Program-made: the position numbers and the translations under genes
Shown here: positions 50,439-64,000 of the stretch, piece after piece
Position numbering within the stretch: position 1 is the stretch's first letter
How the letters are laid out: every line of letters starts with the position of its first letter
Notes under the pieces: generated by a model
The model's input: the letters and a program-made list of their open reading frames with translations, nothing else
What the model was told of the DNA's origin: nothing
Databases searched by the model: none
DNA from: Tetrahymena elliotti 4EA
Taxonomy: Eukaryota > Ciliophora > Oligohymenophorea > Hymenostomatida > Tetrahymenidae
DNA: 64,000 nucleotides
Reading direction: 5' to 3'
NCBI GenBank assembly: GCA_000231825.2
Contig: JH720352.1
Coordinates: 413,547-477,546 of the forward strand

Positions 50439-51288
50439 TTGTTTTTTCTTGATAAATAAATCCTGTTTTGATTATTATTAGTGAATATTCTATCAATTAA
50501 AATTTTTTTTTACTTTTTAATTCAAAATTGTATGCTCTCACTTACTTCCAAATTCTTAATCCTTTCAATCTAATTTGATTTCAGTTAGTAATAAAAGATT
50601 TAGATAATCATATTCAAGTATTAGTTATGTTATTTGAGCGATCATTAAATTTACCATAAAATAAAAATTGATGAGTGGTCATAGTGCATAACTAAATTAT
50701 TCATTTCCCTTAGCTTTATCTTTGAAGCCATAAAACTTGAATTCAATTAAAAAAAAGTAAAATCTTTCTTTACTTCAAAATTTTACTTAATTTACTTTTT
50801 TGTTAGTTTTTAAAAACTTTATACTCAATTCATTTTTTGTGTTTGACAAAATCTGATTATATTTCTAATATTTTATCTCTATCTTAAATCTATTAATGAG
50901 CTTATTCATTTATTTTTTAGCTAGCAAAATTCAAGATATATTTTTTGATTAATTTACAGGATGTAGAAAACTGATTTTTTAATATTTTCAAGAAATGTGA
51001 AAATAAAAATTATTTTTGATTTAAATTGCAAAATTAAAATCTTCGCTTCTTGTAAACATACCAAAAATTAGTTATTACAATTATATTAATAAAAAATATA
51101 ATTTTTTGGCTTTATATTATTTAAATTATCATGAACAAAATAAAAAATATTGATTAAAATAATTTAATAGAAAAAATAATTTTATTAAAAGAAAAATTTT
51201 ATTTGAAAAATAAATAATGAGTAAAAAAAACACAGGAAAATTAAACAAAATTATTTTAAATAAAATAAATAGCTAATATTTATTTTTT
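50439..51288. other. intergenic between giant genes F and G
   Basis: 850 bp, AT-rich, no gene supported. It should contain the promoter of F and the 3' end of G. Confidence 0.5.
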
Positions 51289-54200
51289 TCATAAATTCTT
51301 ATTTTTGATAAAATCCTTATACTGTTAAAATTTATTTGTGGCAATAATGTTATCAAATACTTTGTTTTCAGCCATATTCACCTATTAATTTATTTTAATT
51401 TTAAAATTTTTACTTATTATTTAAAATTAGTTACTACATTATTTAAATCTGTTTATGAGATTAAGTCACTCTCTTCATATGCTTGAGGTGAAAGAATCTT
51501 TTTAGAGGTTTTTTAAAAGGAAGTAATAAATATTAGTTAAATAGATAAATTATTTACTTAGTCTACAAAAGATGTTGGTGATTTTATATCGCTCTAACTC
51601 AATAAAATTCCTAATTATGTGTTTTTCTATTTTAGAAAGTTAAATTATATTTTCAATATTTAAAAATTTTAGATTACTTCAATAATTTGGTTTTAAAGCT
51701 ATTATTTTTATAAGCTCTATTTTAATGTGTTTGCTAATTCTCTTTAAGAAATCTGTTTTATTTTTCATTTTAAAATGTATATATATCTAAAAATTTATAA
51801 TTTTACTTCAGAAAATGAACTAGGACTAGATATTGAATCAGATCTTCTATTTTTTAATAAATTTATCTCACCTTAAAAAATTCTTTTTACATTTTTTTAT
51901 TCATCATTTTACAAATGTTATTTTTGATTAGAGTAATTAGGCTACTCATTTTCAAGGGAACGATTTTTAAAAGCTAAAATGACTATTTTCCATAATTTAT
52001 GAACTCTAATTATTTTAACTTACCTTATTTCCAAAAATGGTAAAAATCTTCGATATCTTTTTTAAAGTTTAACAATCATCATTTTTATTGTATTACTTTT
52101 TGATTTTTATTCAGTAATTTGAAGATTAAATTAGGCAAATATTAGAGCAATCACTAATTCAATTGAAGTTAGGTTTATTAAGAATATTATTATTAAGCTA
52201 ATTTCACTAATAATTTTATTTTCAGTAAAATCATTTATATATATATATATATATATAGTACCCTAGAGTACTGCCTTGCGGCTTCATACATACTTTATAT
52301 AGTTTTTATTTATTTTTTTTAAATCATTTAATACTAAAAATAGTAGCAAAAATGTGTAAATAAGCTTGTATACCAAATTTTTTTCTTGATTAAAGTAAAT
52401 ATAATTTTGATAAGGTTAGTATCTTTATAAAGAAGCTAGGTATATTACCATCAGAATTGTAATTAGAGCTAATTTTATGCTTTAATTTATGTCTAAGTTT
52501 ATAAGAATCATTAAAATAAATTTGAGGTATATTTTTACTACTTCCCAATGAAGCGTCCTGTCTCTATATCCTGTATAAAGAATACTAAATGTCATTATAT
52601 TAGCTATTTTTTAGAATTCTAATATCCCTTTATTTTCTTTCTATGAAAGATAGATAAGCTTTCGAAATAAAATGAAAGGTACCAAAAAACAGAAAATGAG
52701 TATCAGAGGTACTGTTAACGTAAAAGAATATAGTAGATGATAAAAGTCATAGCATTATTGACTATAATCAGACAACAAATAGTACTAATCAGCAATTTTT
52801 ACACATATCAAAGATTAAATCAAGATTTTTGACTTTATTTTAGAAAAAAAAAGTAATGTAAAGATGAAATTTTTATTTTAAAAATATTTTGGAAATGCAA
52901 TAAAAAAATTTATAATTTAAATTAAAATGAATGAAAGAAATATTATTTTACTATTGATGGTTGATAGAAAATATAGAAATAAACAATAGTCATTCTTGCT
53001 ATCTATGGTATTTTTTTCAGACTTTATAAAAATTTCTCTCTTTTTTTCAGCGTAATAATAAAAAATAAAATAATAGTAAAAATGCAGACAATCAAGATGC
53101 TAAACATTTAAGATATAACCCTATTTAGCCAGACAGGATAAGAATTGGTCATTTTAAATAAGCAATCAAATGAAGTAATAGTAACTGAAGAAGGGTCACC
53201 AAATAAGCTTACAGGAAATGATAAAAAATCAATTTTAAAAAACCCAAATTAAATAGACAAGGCAAGAATCTATAAGTAGTTAACTAAAATATTATACTTT
53301 AAAGATATTTGATTCCCTGAAGAACTCAATCTACTAGTGATTAGTAATCCAATTTTTTTGAAAAGATTTAGCTTAATGTTTCTGATTTTTGACTATATCA
53401 TGTTATGCTAACTCAAAGTTAGATATATAATGTTGAAAAGAATAAAAAAGCACACATAATATACTTAATCTTCCCACTCACTGCATGGATAGCAAAGATT
53501 ATGCTTGAAACCAAACTGATAATCCCAAACTATAGATTTACTATCACAGCTATTGCAAATAGGACCAATAAATCCAGTTAAACAACCATGTTTACTTATA
53601 GGGTTAATAAAAGAGCAACCATCTAATTTACATTTATAAATCTCATCAGTTTAATTGCTTGCTCTCCAATACCCATCTTTTAACTATATTTAAGATCCCT
53701 CACAGTATTAAGCTTACTCTGGACAATATTGACATTATAATTAATTGATATCTTTAACCATGTCAGGTACTTTAAGAGAATATGTTCCTTCAGCACATTT
53801 CTTGCATCTTAGTTGAAAAATAATTTTAATATTGTAAATATTATTAAAAAAATTACATTATAAATTCATTTGTGTCTTAAACAATTTCTCCAGCTGAACA
53901 GTCCCTATACTATAGATTTAATTAAACAGAAAGACGATTACTTTCAAATTCATTAGATATCAAATAAATAATTTGATTCTAAGATGATTTATAAATAGAC
54001 TAAAAATTTAATTCAAATAAACCAATTGTTTTATTAAGTACAGCATTCAATCCTTGTTAAATTATAATTTATGAATTATTTTATGTAGAAAGCTCGAATT
54101 AGAACAAACTTTTATCATAATATTAATCTTAGCCTTTGAAATTAAAAGGATTATTCTCCTAGTCTATAAAATTAAGATACAATTTTTCATCTAAATAATT

Positions 54201-57200
54201 TCCACTTGCAATTTTTTTAATGCTAAATTCTTTGTACACTTACAAAGAATCTATTTAAGGATCATTTGATATTCCTATTTAATTTGAGACTGATCCAATA
54301 TTTTGACCAAAAAAAGAAGCTATTTTATAAAAAATTAAATGTAAATAAATAATAATTTTATCTTTAAAAACAAGACTTTCAAAAATAGAGATATTTGAAG
54401 CAATATATCCTTTAAAAATTTTATTGAGGTGAATAAAAGAACAAAAAATTGTATTTTTATTTATAAATGTTTGCTTTTAAGCAGTAAATAAATTTAGAAT
54501 ATCTGTATTTATTTTAATTGATGAAAAATAAAAAATATATTAATGATTGGTTTTGTAAAACAAAATCCATTTTTTAACTATTTAAATTTTTACCTGAGTT
54601 TTTTTAAAAACTAATTTCGTTTTTTATTAAATTTTCCTAATTGAAAAATTCAGAAGTTGATTTTAAGTAGTAAATAGATCCTCCAATACTTGCCTGATTA
54701 TATGAGAAGTTTATATTTTTTAAAGCTTCAATTTCTGAGGAATCAAAAGAAATTGCTCCACCAGTAGAGTATAAAGCTTTATTATTTGTAAAGTTTGATT
54801 ATATTATGTTGATTTTGCTTAATTGAGATAAATAAAGTGCTCCTCCTTAGCTTTTTATTGACTCATTTTCAATAAAATTTGACTATTCAATAAATATATT
54901 TCCTGTTAATTAAACTAAAGCTCCTCCTTTAGATGATGAGATACATTTTTAGAATAAACTACTTTTAATATTTATTTCATTTGTGCTTTAAATATTAATA
55001 GCACCTCCTTGCTCATATTAGATTTAATTTTTTTCAATGATCTTATCTTCATTATTTTTTAAGTTAATAAATTAACTATTAATTATTTGTACTGTATCTA
55101 CTGAAAATATATTTAGTGCACATGGGAATCCTACTGAGCTTATGTCCTGAAAAGAGCTTTATTCAATAATATATTTTCCTTATTAGATTTTTAGTACACT
55201 TCCAGATAAGAGATTTATATTATTGAAAGATGAATTTATTATTTCTGATTAGATTATAGAATTTATGATTATTATGTTGTTAAAGCTGGTGATATTTGTG
55301 ATATTTGCATAAATTAAAGAGCTTTCTTAAGAAAATATTGAAAAAACTGAATTTTTTTGCAATAAAAAATCAGATTTTTCTAAAGTTATATTCTTGATTA
55401 GTAATTAATAGTTAAAATAATAGAAATAAGAGTTCGAGGTATATTGATTTACTTACAGAATATTTGTATTAATCAATTTGCTTAAGTAGATATTTAATAG
55501 GGTAACATTATAGCAACCTTCAAAACTTAACAAAAAAGGTATTTAATTTGATTGATTGTTTTACTAAACCTATTGTAATTATCTTTTGATTTTTGTTTCT
55601 TAAGTTATAGAATATACTTCTATATTTAATAGTTAAACTATCTTTGATTTTATTGAATGAAAGAAGAATCCTTTAATAATTTAAACGTCTTAGATATTCG
55701 ATTAATTAAAATAAATTTTTTCACAATCAATAAACTCAAAAATAGAGTTTTAAAGAATGGAATCTGTCAAATTAACATTCTAAAAGGTGATGCTTTCTAT
55801 TTATTTGAATTAGAAAAGAGGCTGATCTAAAACTTAAATATTTTCCAAAGATATATTTTAAATAAAAACATTTTTCACATTTACAACTAGTATTCCACTA
55901 TACTAACCATCTATTATCTAATTTTTGACTTAGATACTATCTAAAACTAATAAATCTAAGTCATTAATTACAAGAAGGGATTAAGAATTTTTATCAAAAA
56001 CTAAATCGACATTAAAAAACTTTACAATTTTTAGATTTCCTTCTCGATTTAAATTCGAATTTTCTTGACTAATATTTATTTAAAGAGTTATCATTATAAA
56101 TTAAAGTCTAGTAAATAATGACTTCACAAAGTCTGTGTCATTAATTACAGCTAAGCCCTTTAGTGCGGGATTATTTTCTTAAATAATAAATTAGTATTCT
56201 ATGATTGTGCTCTGTAAAAAGACATCTTAGAATATTTAAATCTCTTCTAATTAAGAAGATTAAATTGTCATTTTTACTATGTATTTAGCTAGCTTTAGTT
56301 TTTAATAACTTAGTCTGTTTTAAATTTATTCATGCTTTTAATAATAATAAAAATAATTAAGTAATTTATTTAAATTTTTGATGATAAATATAACACAGTT
56401 TCTAAAAATTTAAAACCTTTTAATGATATTTTTATAAAAAGATTAATTTTTATAGTTTTGAAAAAAAAATAAATATTTTCAAATAGGATGTGAGTTTAAT
56501 TAATAAAAATTCACAATAATTGAAAATCAAATAATTAATTTTAATAATTGAAAATTAAATAATTAATTTTAATACCTAAAAGATGTTTTTAGTGTAATCA
56601 GGCTACTAAATGAAATCAATTAGCACATTTTCAGATAAGTAATTATTATTAAGTATATTAAATTAAATATCAAAGATATTAGAATCACTAAAGCATTGTA
56701 AACTGATTTTTGAAATAATTTACTCTTCTTTATCCTAAAAAAAAAGAACAGTATGGTATACTTGAGGGTTATCTAAATTTATGAAAGCCTCAATTTATAA
56801 AGAGGTTTATTCATTGAGCTCAATTAGTATTATTTCTTTAAATAGTGTAAGCAAAAATATATCACTATAAATGTTTTAAACGTCTTTTATGTTAGAATAC
56901 ATAAACTAGTTGATTTTCTTATAGTTTATTAGTTTTAGAGATATTTTTTCATAAACAGTAACTTAAAAGATGCAGATTATGTACAAATATTTTAAATCTT
57001 ACTTAAGCTTTAGATTATTTGAGCAGGGAGTTGGTATTTTATCTATGAGCTAATTATTTTTCAAATTATAAACTTATATTGACTGAGTGGTTGCTATTAC
57101 TATTGAATAAGACTAACCAACTTTCATAACTGAATAATCTAAAATTTGATAATTTTTGCTACTAAACTCAATTATTGAATATATATTTTCAATATATTCA

Positions 57201-60200
57201 ATAATGAAAACTGATAAAAATTATTTTTAAGACTAAACCACTAAGTACTTGTCTATAATTGAAATCTATTAAATTAAATAAATTTATAAGGAGATTTTTC
57301 TTAAATTAATTTTTATAATAAAAAAAAGAATTTTAATTCCTTTAATAAAATAATTGCAAAAAATAGAAAAAAAATTAAACTCATGATAACCCTACCAAAA
57401 TAAAATGTAATCATATTTAAAATAAAAAAATTATTTTTACCTAATCTATTTACATCTTAACTTGAATAATAGAAGAGACTTAGAGTGAATTAGGATTTAA
57501 AAGGGTCAACTCTCCTTTTAAACTAATAAAAGCTAAAATGTCCTTGCTTAGTATATAAAATTAGCTTACTTATATCTCAACTAGTATTTGCTGAGAAAGA
57601 ATCACAAAATCAAGACTAGTATTGTTAAATATTTTTATTACGTTTTTATCTTCTAAGCAGTAGATATCTAAAGAGTAGTTAGCATAAAGGATACAATTAA
57701 ATGATGAAGATTATTATTTTATTATTTAATTTTGAATGTAATCATAAACAAGCAATTCTTTTTATGAAGTAATAATTAGAACTGTTGAGTTACTTATTTT
57801 GTAAAGCTGGCTAAATTATTAAGTAGAAAATAGAGTATTATTTAGCTTCAATTAATGAAGAATTTTATAATCTCCAAAAGAATTCTGAACATTTAGGAAA
57901 TTTTTATATTTATTCAAAAATAACAATTTTTGAGAATTTTAGTCATAAATTAAATGATTACCTTAGTTTTTTAAAGAATTTTAGAATAAATTAGTAAAGA
58001 GAGGAGTCCATGGCTCAAATAATTAATACTAAAAGTTTCTATTTAATTGGATTGTCAAATAATTAGATAAAGGGGAATAGAAGGTATTAGATGATTGAGA
58101 GATAGAATAAGCACTATATTCTAAACTTCCTTAATAATCTAGAGTAGAATATTAGAATATATTGAGAGTATCTTATGATGCTAAAATTAAGGTATCAAGA
58201 TCTTTATCTAAAATGATATTAATTTTGTAATATCTAAACTAAGATGTTAGAAATGTTATTCCAAAATATTAAGTACTCTTCGTTGTACAACTAACATAGT
58301 TGATAATTTATAATGAAGTTTAAGAAACTACTATCATAATCTTTTTTATTTAAAAATAAAGTTTATAAAATAAATTTATTTAAGAGAAAAGAAGTGGTGA
58401 TTTGTCATAATTTGACTTTAATTGAATTTGAATATCTTTTTCAATTTGAAAATAATTACCTAATCCTCTTAGACATGTAAATAAGTAAGCTTGTTATAGT
58501 ATTATATAGTGCATGTTATTGTCAAATTAAAATCTAATACTTTTAAATTACCTGATATTTAAGAAAACGATCCAATTATAAGATTATTTTAACTATCTAA
58601 TAAATAGTTTAAGTTTATTTAATCAGAATTGTTAGTATAGTTTTAATACATAAGTAATTTATATTTACTATCCTCAATTATTTAAAATATTTAAATAGTA
58701 TTTTCTGACCATAATAATACTTTATCATCAGATACTACAAAAGATTTTTTTTCATTTTGTAATATTTAGCTAGTTCTGTTTGTAAAGTAGTTGTATGTGT
58801 ACAACTAATTAACTTCTTAATTTAAACTAATATCAATTATCATGGTATTTTTTGTTTTAATAATAGCAGGATAGCTTAGCTGATATATATCAGGAATGAA
58901 TATATTCAGCTTAATCATATATTTGTCAGTTAAACTTTAGAAGATAATTTACATATTTTGATCTACTGAAAGGAATGCATCTAGTTCTTTAATATAAATC
59001 ACTTATGTTTGATTAATAAACTTGTGGATGATTTATTATTTAAAATCTAATATAACAAAGTATTCTTCATCTTAATTTTAAATAAAAATCTATTGATTTT
59101 TTATTAATTAGCAATCATTCCAATTATAAGAGAATCTATTCTCTGGAAACTCTAATTTAATTTATTAAATATTAATTTAAAATAATTTTTTCTTAATCAA
59201 AATAAATATGGTTTTTTAATTTGATAAAATTTAATAGAGGGGTGAAACTAATTTAAGATTTTCAAATTTCAATAATTTAAGCTGATAGTCAGCAGACAAA
59301 GCTGCTAGCTGAAAAACATAATATAATGCATCCCTCCATTAGTTAAACTTTTAAATAATCAATTAAAAATGAAAATATTACAAATTTAGGAGTATTCTTT
59401 TAAAATAATATCTACATAGAACCAATAATCTAAATATGAGTAAATCATGATCATTTCGTTTTGATAATTAATTTAATTGATTAGAAATTAATCTTGTTAG
59501 AGAATATTAATTTCAGAATCAATCATGTATTACATATTCTATTTAAGAGAATACTGTCCAAAAAAAATGCTAGGTGAAAAGAACATTAGCTTGTTTTAAA
59601 TTATTAATTGTGAAGATGAGTCTTATGATATCAAAAGCTTTTAGACTGGTTGAAAGTCAGACATACTAAGCAAATATTATTCCTAAATTTGATTTCAAAA
59701 ATTTATTTTAAAAATATTATATATGAGTAGTAGTAAATTTATACCTTTTTTAAATTCTGTATAAGAAGATATGTTCCATCTAAAATATCAAAAAAATTTG
59801 AATTATAGCTATTCTCAAATTAAGGAGGAAATATTAATTAAAGAGTATTTAATGTTTTAAAATCTCCAATAAAAATAACTCCATTCAAGAGTCTAAAATA
59901 ATTTTCATTGCTATTATTTAATGAAAATTAATCAAATGATTTTATAGACTTAGATTTTAAGTTTAAGGCAAATAATTTTTAAAATCCTATTTAATTGCTG
60001 ATAATTACTTTAGCGTTTTTTTTACTATAAGCAACTGATAGCATTTGATCTCTTCTTGGAGCGTTAATAAGAATAAAATGTTCTTTTGTTTTTCTGTTAA
60101 ATAGGGTGTAAGATTTATTTTAACAATTACTTTCTAATATGATATTACTATCATCTAAAACTTAATAATTCTTTATGGTGATAAAATTATCTACTTATTT

Positions 60201-63012
60201 CAATGTGGATTATTCTTCGTCATATAAAAAAACAAGAATAAAGTAATTCAAAGTTGATAGATAAATTTAATCATTAAATGCCTGAACTAAATAGTCTAAA
60301 TTTTAAACTTGTTTTGGTTATGTATTTATTAAGAAAATATCTGTTTTTGATTGCAAAATACTAAACAAGACTACTTAGTTTTAATAATAAACTCCAACAA
60401 ATATTCTTAAAGGATCTGACTGCTTTATTATTGATATGTAAAAACAACCACTGTCAATATCAAATTAATACATTAAGTAATTTTGAAGATTAACCACTAT
60501 AAAGTTATAGTTGGTATTTTGAAATTTGTACACTATAACTAAATTATTATAGATAGTTTCTGCTTAAAATAATTATTACCCTAATTTTTTTTCCATGATG
60601 ATTTAATTTGTATTGATTTAGATGATTCTAAATCCTTAGTTAAATATTATTATTAGAAAATTTAATTAGTCATTGTATAAGACTTTCATGATTCCACCCA
60701 TGAATTTTATAGAATCCTGATCAACAATATTACTATATTAAATACTCTGATTTTATTTTTCTGATTTAAATGTCATTACTTAGAGTTAATTTTTGTAGGA
60801 AATAGTTATTGTTGAATTATCTATTTCAACAACATTGCTGGGATTCATAAAGAATTTCTCATAGTTCATTGAATTTAAAACTATTTCTTTATTTATGTTT
60901 TGGGTCTCAAATCCTTAATTACTATATCCCAAAACATTTATTTAAATTGTAGTATTAGTTAGTTCATAGAATAAAAATTAATAGTTTGACATGAATTTGG
61001 AGTGACTAAAATAACTGGTATTAATATTTGTGAAAAAATATTGATAATTTTGATCAGTATCAGTTTAATTCAAGCTTAATTAAGTACTGATATTTACAAT
61101 TTCATACCCTTTTTTAAAATTGTTTTAAAATATTTTTTATTGATGAATATTTTTTGAAATGAAAAAATGTTTAAAGTAAAAACCAAAAGATTTTTTTTGC
61201 AAGAAAGAAAATAAGATAAGAATAATCAAGGTTTGTTTATCAAGAAAATAAAGATAAACAATTAATAAATTTTCAATTAAAAAATCATTTTATTGTCTAT
61301 TTAAACTAAAATTAACTTTTAATTGAGATTTGATGAAATATTTATTTACCAATTTTTGATGCCAAAATCACAAAGTTGTTATCATTAAAGACTAATTATT
61401 AAATTGGACTAGACTAGATAAAATGAGGTTTGTCCTTTTAATTAGAAGAATTATCAAAAAATTTTTAGAAATAAATTTTAAAATTACATATTCTAAAAAA
61501 TATTGACCTGTTGACAAATCTTATGTTAAATTTAAACAAGTTATTACTTTCTACTGAATTCCATCTTAACCACTGGATTCATACAAAATTATTCTAATTT
61601 TATCATCAATCTGAAAGGTATGAATTAAATCCATAGTTTAATAAACTTATACTGTTTAGATTAGAAGATTAGTATTCAAATTATATATATTTATTCGACC
61701 ATAATAAAGTTTTAAAATAAATTCATTTTTTATATCATTAAACTTTGTAAAATAATCACTATATGGGAATTTATTCTCTACAGCTGACTAACTTTATTAA
61801 CTTTCCTTTAGAAAATCAATCTAAACTTAATTTATATTAATTAATTCTGGTTTTAGCTTCTCTACGTTATTAGAAATAAATGGACATCCATTTTAATCAT
61901 TTTCTATTGAAGTTTCTTCTAAATTTCTTTTTAAATTAATTTCATTTATTGGATTAGAATTGATTCCACTTGTATCACCTGTATCGCTTGGATCTTCAAA
62001 AGGATAAGCTTAAAATTCAATTTCTATTTTTTTCATCTAGTAATTAAATATTTTGCTGTCTGAGAAATTAAAAATAATCAAATTATAATCTTCAGAAACC
62101 TAAAAAAATTGATTTTAGGACCACCAAATCTATGAAAATTTTGTTTGTAGTACAATTTTTATTTCTTACAAAGGCAAGTATATTTTTTAGATGTTTTGCC
62201 TTGAAATTAAGTAAATGCTTTCCGCATGTTAAACCGCAACATCATAAAGATTAAAAGTAGCAATTTAATTAACTGGGATCAATTCTTCAAATGAATATAA
62301 AACAGCAAAATTCAAGTCTAGTGCCACTAACTAATAATTAATCAAGATTATTAATTAATTAAATAAATTAAATAATTACCAAAGGATTCCCATTGATAGA
62401 CTCAAAGAAAAAAAGATAATTAATTTATTCTTAATAACCGGAATTTCCACCCTTAGTTACAATAAAAGAATTTATTTAGCTTATCTTCTTTCCATTTATA
62501 CATATCATTTTATTTTCATCTTGTTATTAAGGGCATATATTTGTGCATTAGTTTGTCTCAGGATTATAGTAACTATTAGTTTAGATACATTCACTCTTGA
62601 GGCAATATTTCTTATCGCTTGATAATTCCCACCCATCACTACATTATTCGCATAAATATCCTTCTACCTAGCATTTTTCACAATTTTCTACTTAGCACTA
62701 TATGCAAAATCTAAAAATATCTTGTTAGAATTCACCATTCTGGCATTGTTTTAGGCACCGATTCTCTCTTTGATCCTTAAAAGTTTAGTTTATTTCAGTA
62801 AAAGCAGAAAAAAGTAATAAATTTACATAATATGATTATGGTTCACACATCTAACAAGAACTAAAATTTTCGCATTAACTGCAATTATCCATGCATTTAT
62901 GACACATTTCCTAACTAAAATCATAGTACGCTGATTACAACTTACAATTCTACAATACTTAGCTGGAACAATACTTTAAAATAAAGCTAATTATTAAAAA
63001 GTAATATCTCAT
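51289..63012 (-). CDS. giant surface membrane protein G, tandem paralogue of F
   Basis: ATG 63012-63010 (MRYYFLIISFILKYCSSQ), TGA 51291-51289. Exon 1 (62827-63012) has exactly the length of F's, and exon 2 (62380-62775) encodes the matching Cys-rich block (QCQVENCEKCQVEGYLC). The intron positions I compared agree with F, and the same domain order follows: beta-rich ectodomain, five GGA-type turns (about 54680-55010), Cys-rich segment (about 53480-53800), polytopic C-terminus, and the shared end NIIATNKFQQ. Starts are 12,574 bp and stops 12,539 bp apart, so this is a tandem duplication. Differences: an enlarged intron near 54346-54590, and an 83-bp insertion at 52238-52320 that puts a TGA in frame unless it is spliced out. 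Confidence 0.75.
52228..52330. mobile_element. 83-bp insertion with 10-bp target-site duplication in gene G
   Basis: The flanks AAATCATTTA at 52228-52237 and 52321-52330 are identical direct repeats. Between them lies a (TA)n tract, a GC-rich core of about 36 bp (GTACCCTAGAGTAC imperfect palindrome, then GCCTTGCGGC stem-loop) and a T-rich end. Paralogue F has one copy of the flank at the equivalent coding position (about 39825) and none of the insert. No transposase and no terminal inverted repeats are visible. The class is unknown and a non-autonomous element is likely. Confidence 0.7.
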
Positions 63013-63368
63013 CTTTATCTTTAAATTGATATGATGTATTTTTCCTAATATTTAAGAACAAAATCAAATATTGTAAGATATCTTTTATTAATTATTTAAT
63101 TATAATGCATGTGATTTTTTTGGATAAATAAATTTTTCAAGAATATAAATAATGTTTATTCAAACTATCAGACTGAATAACTTAAAAAAACCAAAAATAA
63201 ATGTTTCTTCATAAAAAATATTGTATGACGTAATTTAGTTTGAATAAATATTTTTAACTCTTCAAATATTTATTTTCCTTATGATAATAATATTATTTTT
63301 TGTATCATCTTTCTTCATAAAAAAATTCCTCAAAATTAAATGAAATAATTAAAAATATTTTAATTTTT
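63013..63368. other. intergenic between giant genes G and H
   Basis: AT-rich, no gene supported. It should hold the promoter of G. Confidence 0.4.
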
Positions 63369-64000
63369 TCAAAAAAAATAATATTGAAATGAAAAAATAA
63401 ATTATTTTATTTTCAATTGAAGATTTAATTTTTATTGTAAATTTTGTTTTTTAAAATTATTTTTCTTAAAACAAATTTTAAAAGTAGATTAATAAGGGAG
63501 TCTTTAATTTATGATTGAGGAATTTGAGTTTTATGCAGCAAAAAAATGAATTTGAAATATATGATGTAAATTAAAAAAATCAATGTTTGTTTAAAGTAAA
63601 TTCTTTACTAAAGAAGGATATTTTAATTGTTAAAATTTATATGTAGTAATTAAATTATTCAAAGTCTTATTTTGATCTAGATTCACTTATTTTTAAATTA
63701 ATATGAGCATAATTATTTTATCAAAAAATTTATATTATTATTTTAATTTACTTCTTATCCTTTAAGTCTTTTATTTAATTTTAAAACTATGGCTAAAAAA
63801 ATAATTTTTTCATAATTAGAAATGAAAAAGCAAGTTTATTCACTTTTCGAATTTTATTTAAGTCTTTTACTCATTTTTCAAAAATTAAAATAAAAATCTC
63901 ATTAAAAATAATATCAATATTAAAATATTAAATACTTAATTTTGAGTAAAATAAAAATATTAATTTTAAAATAAATTATTTTAGTTAACAAAATTTTTTT
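63369..64000 (-). CDS. 3' end of a third giant-gene paralogue, H
   Basis: Around 63650-63690 the minus strand encodes VNLDQNKTLNNLITTYKFQQ, matching the C-terminal VNLASNNIFDNIIATNKFQQ of F and VNMAENKVFDNIIATNKFQQ of G, again after a short intron. The frame then runs on without a TGA to 63369, so the C-terminal tail would be longer than in F or G. The true end is uncertain. The gene continues beyond the right edge. Confidence 0.5.

Overview
This is a very AT-rich window from a ciliate macronuclear genome, most likely Tetrahymena or a close relative. Long conserved reading frames appear only when TAA and TAG are read as glutamine and TGA is the sole stop. A clear case is the glutamine of the PARG catalytic loop, which is TAA in one paralogue (nt 2971) and CAA in the other (nt 8719). 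Genes are split by short AT-rich GT..AG introns of about 45-100 nt with a few longer ones, which argues against Paramecium with its 20-35 nt introns. Standard-code ORF calls mostly give fragments here. The coordinates below come from hand splicing under the ciliate code.

Region 1 (1-15650) holds mostly single-copy genes. They are a 5'-truncated unknown gene, two PARG-like glycohydrolase paralogues on the + strand, and between them on the - strand an unusual fusion of an NlpC/P60 peptidase-like domain to a tubulin-tyrosine-ligase (TTL) ATP-grasp domain plus a 101-residue three-exon gene. These are followed by two tiny candidate ORFs, a RAP-domain protein with a putative mitochondrial presequence, and, divergently transcribed, the ribosome-biogenesis factor LTV1.

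Region 2 (16051-25846) is a minus-strand array of five related genes encoding a single C2H2 finger and a basic GRP or GRKP tail. Two are intact (D, E), one is interrupted by a 455-base assembly gap (A), one is frameshifted (B) and one is decayed (C). A pseudogene fragment of the downstream kinesin locus lies inside the array.

Region 3 (25847-38457) has a long gene-poor stretch, a small coiled-coil gene 51 bp downstream of a nine-exon kinesin, a Gln/Asn-rich protein, and a + strand leucine-rich-repeat gene that looks as if it is decaying.

Region 4 (38750-64000) is a head-to-tail array of giant minus-strand membrane proteins of about 11.7 kb each, repeated every 12.5 kb: two complete (F, G) and the 3' end of a third (H). 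Each full copy has a signal peptide, a Cys-rich module, a long beta-rich ectodomain, GGA-type beta-helix repeats, a second Cys-rich module and a polytopic C-terminus. Copy G carries an 83-bp insertion flanked by a 10-bp direct repeat. The insertion breaks its frame unless it is removed as a newly created intron, and this is one of the two most interesting items in the window, with the NlpC/P60-TTL fusion.

No tRNA, rRNA or CRISPR was recognised.
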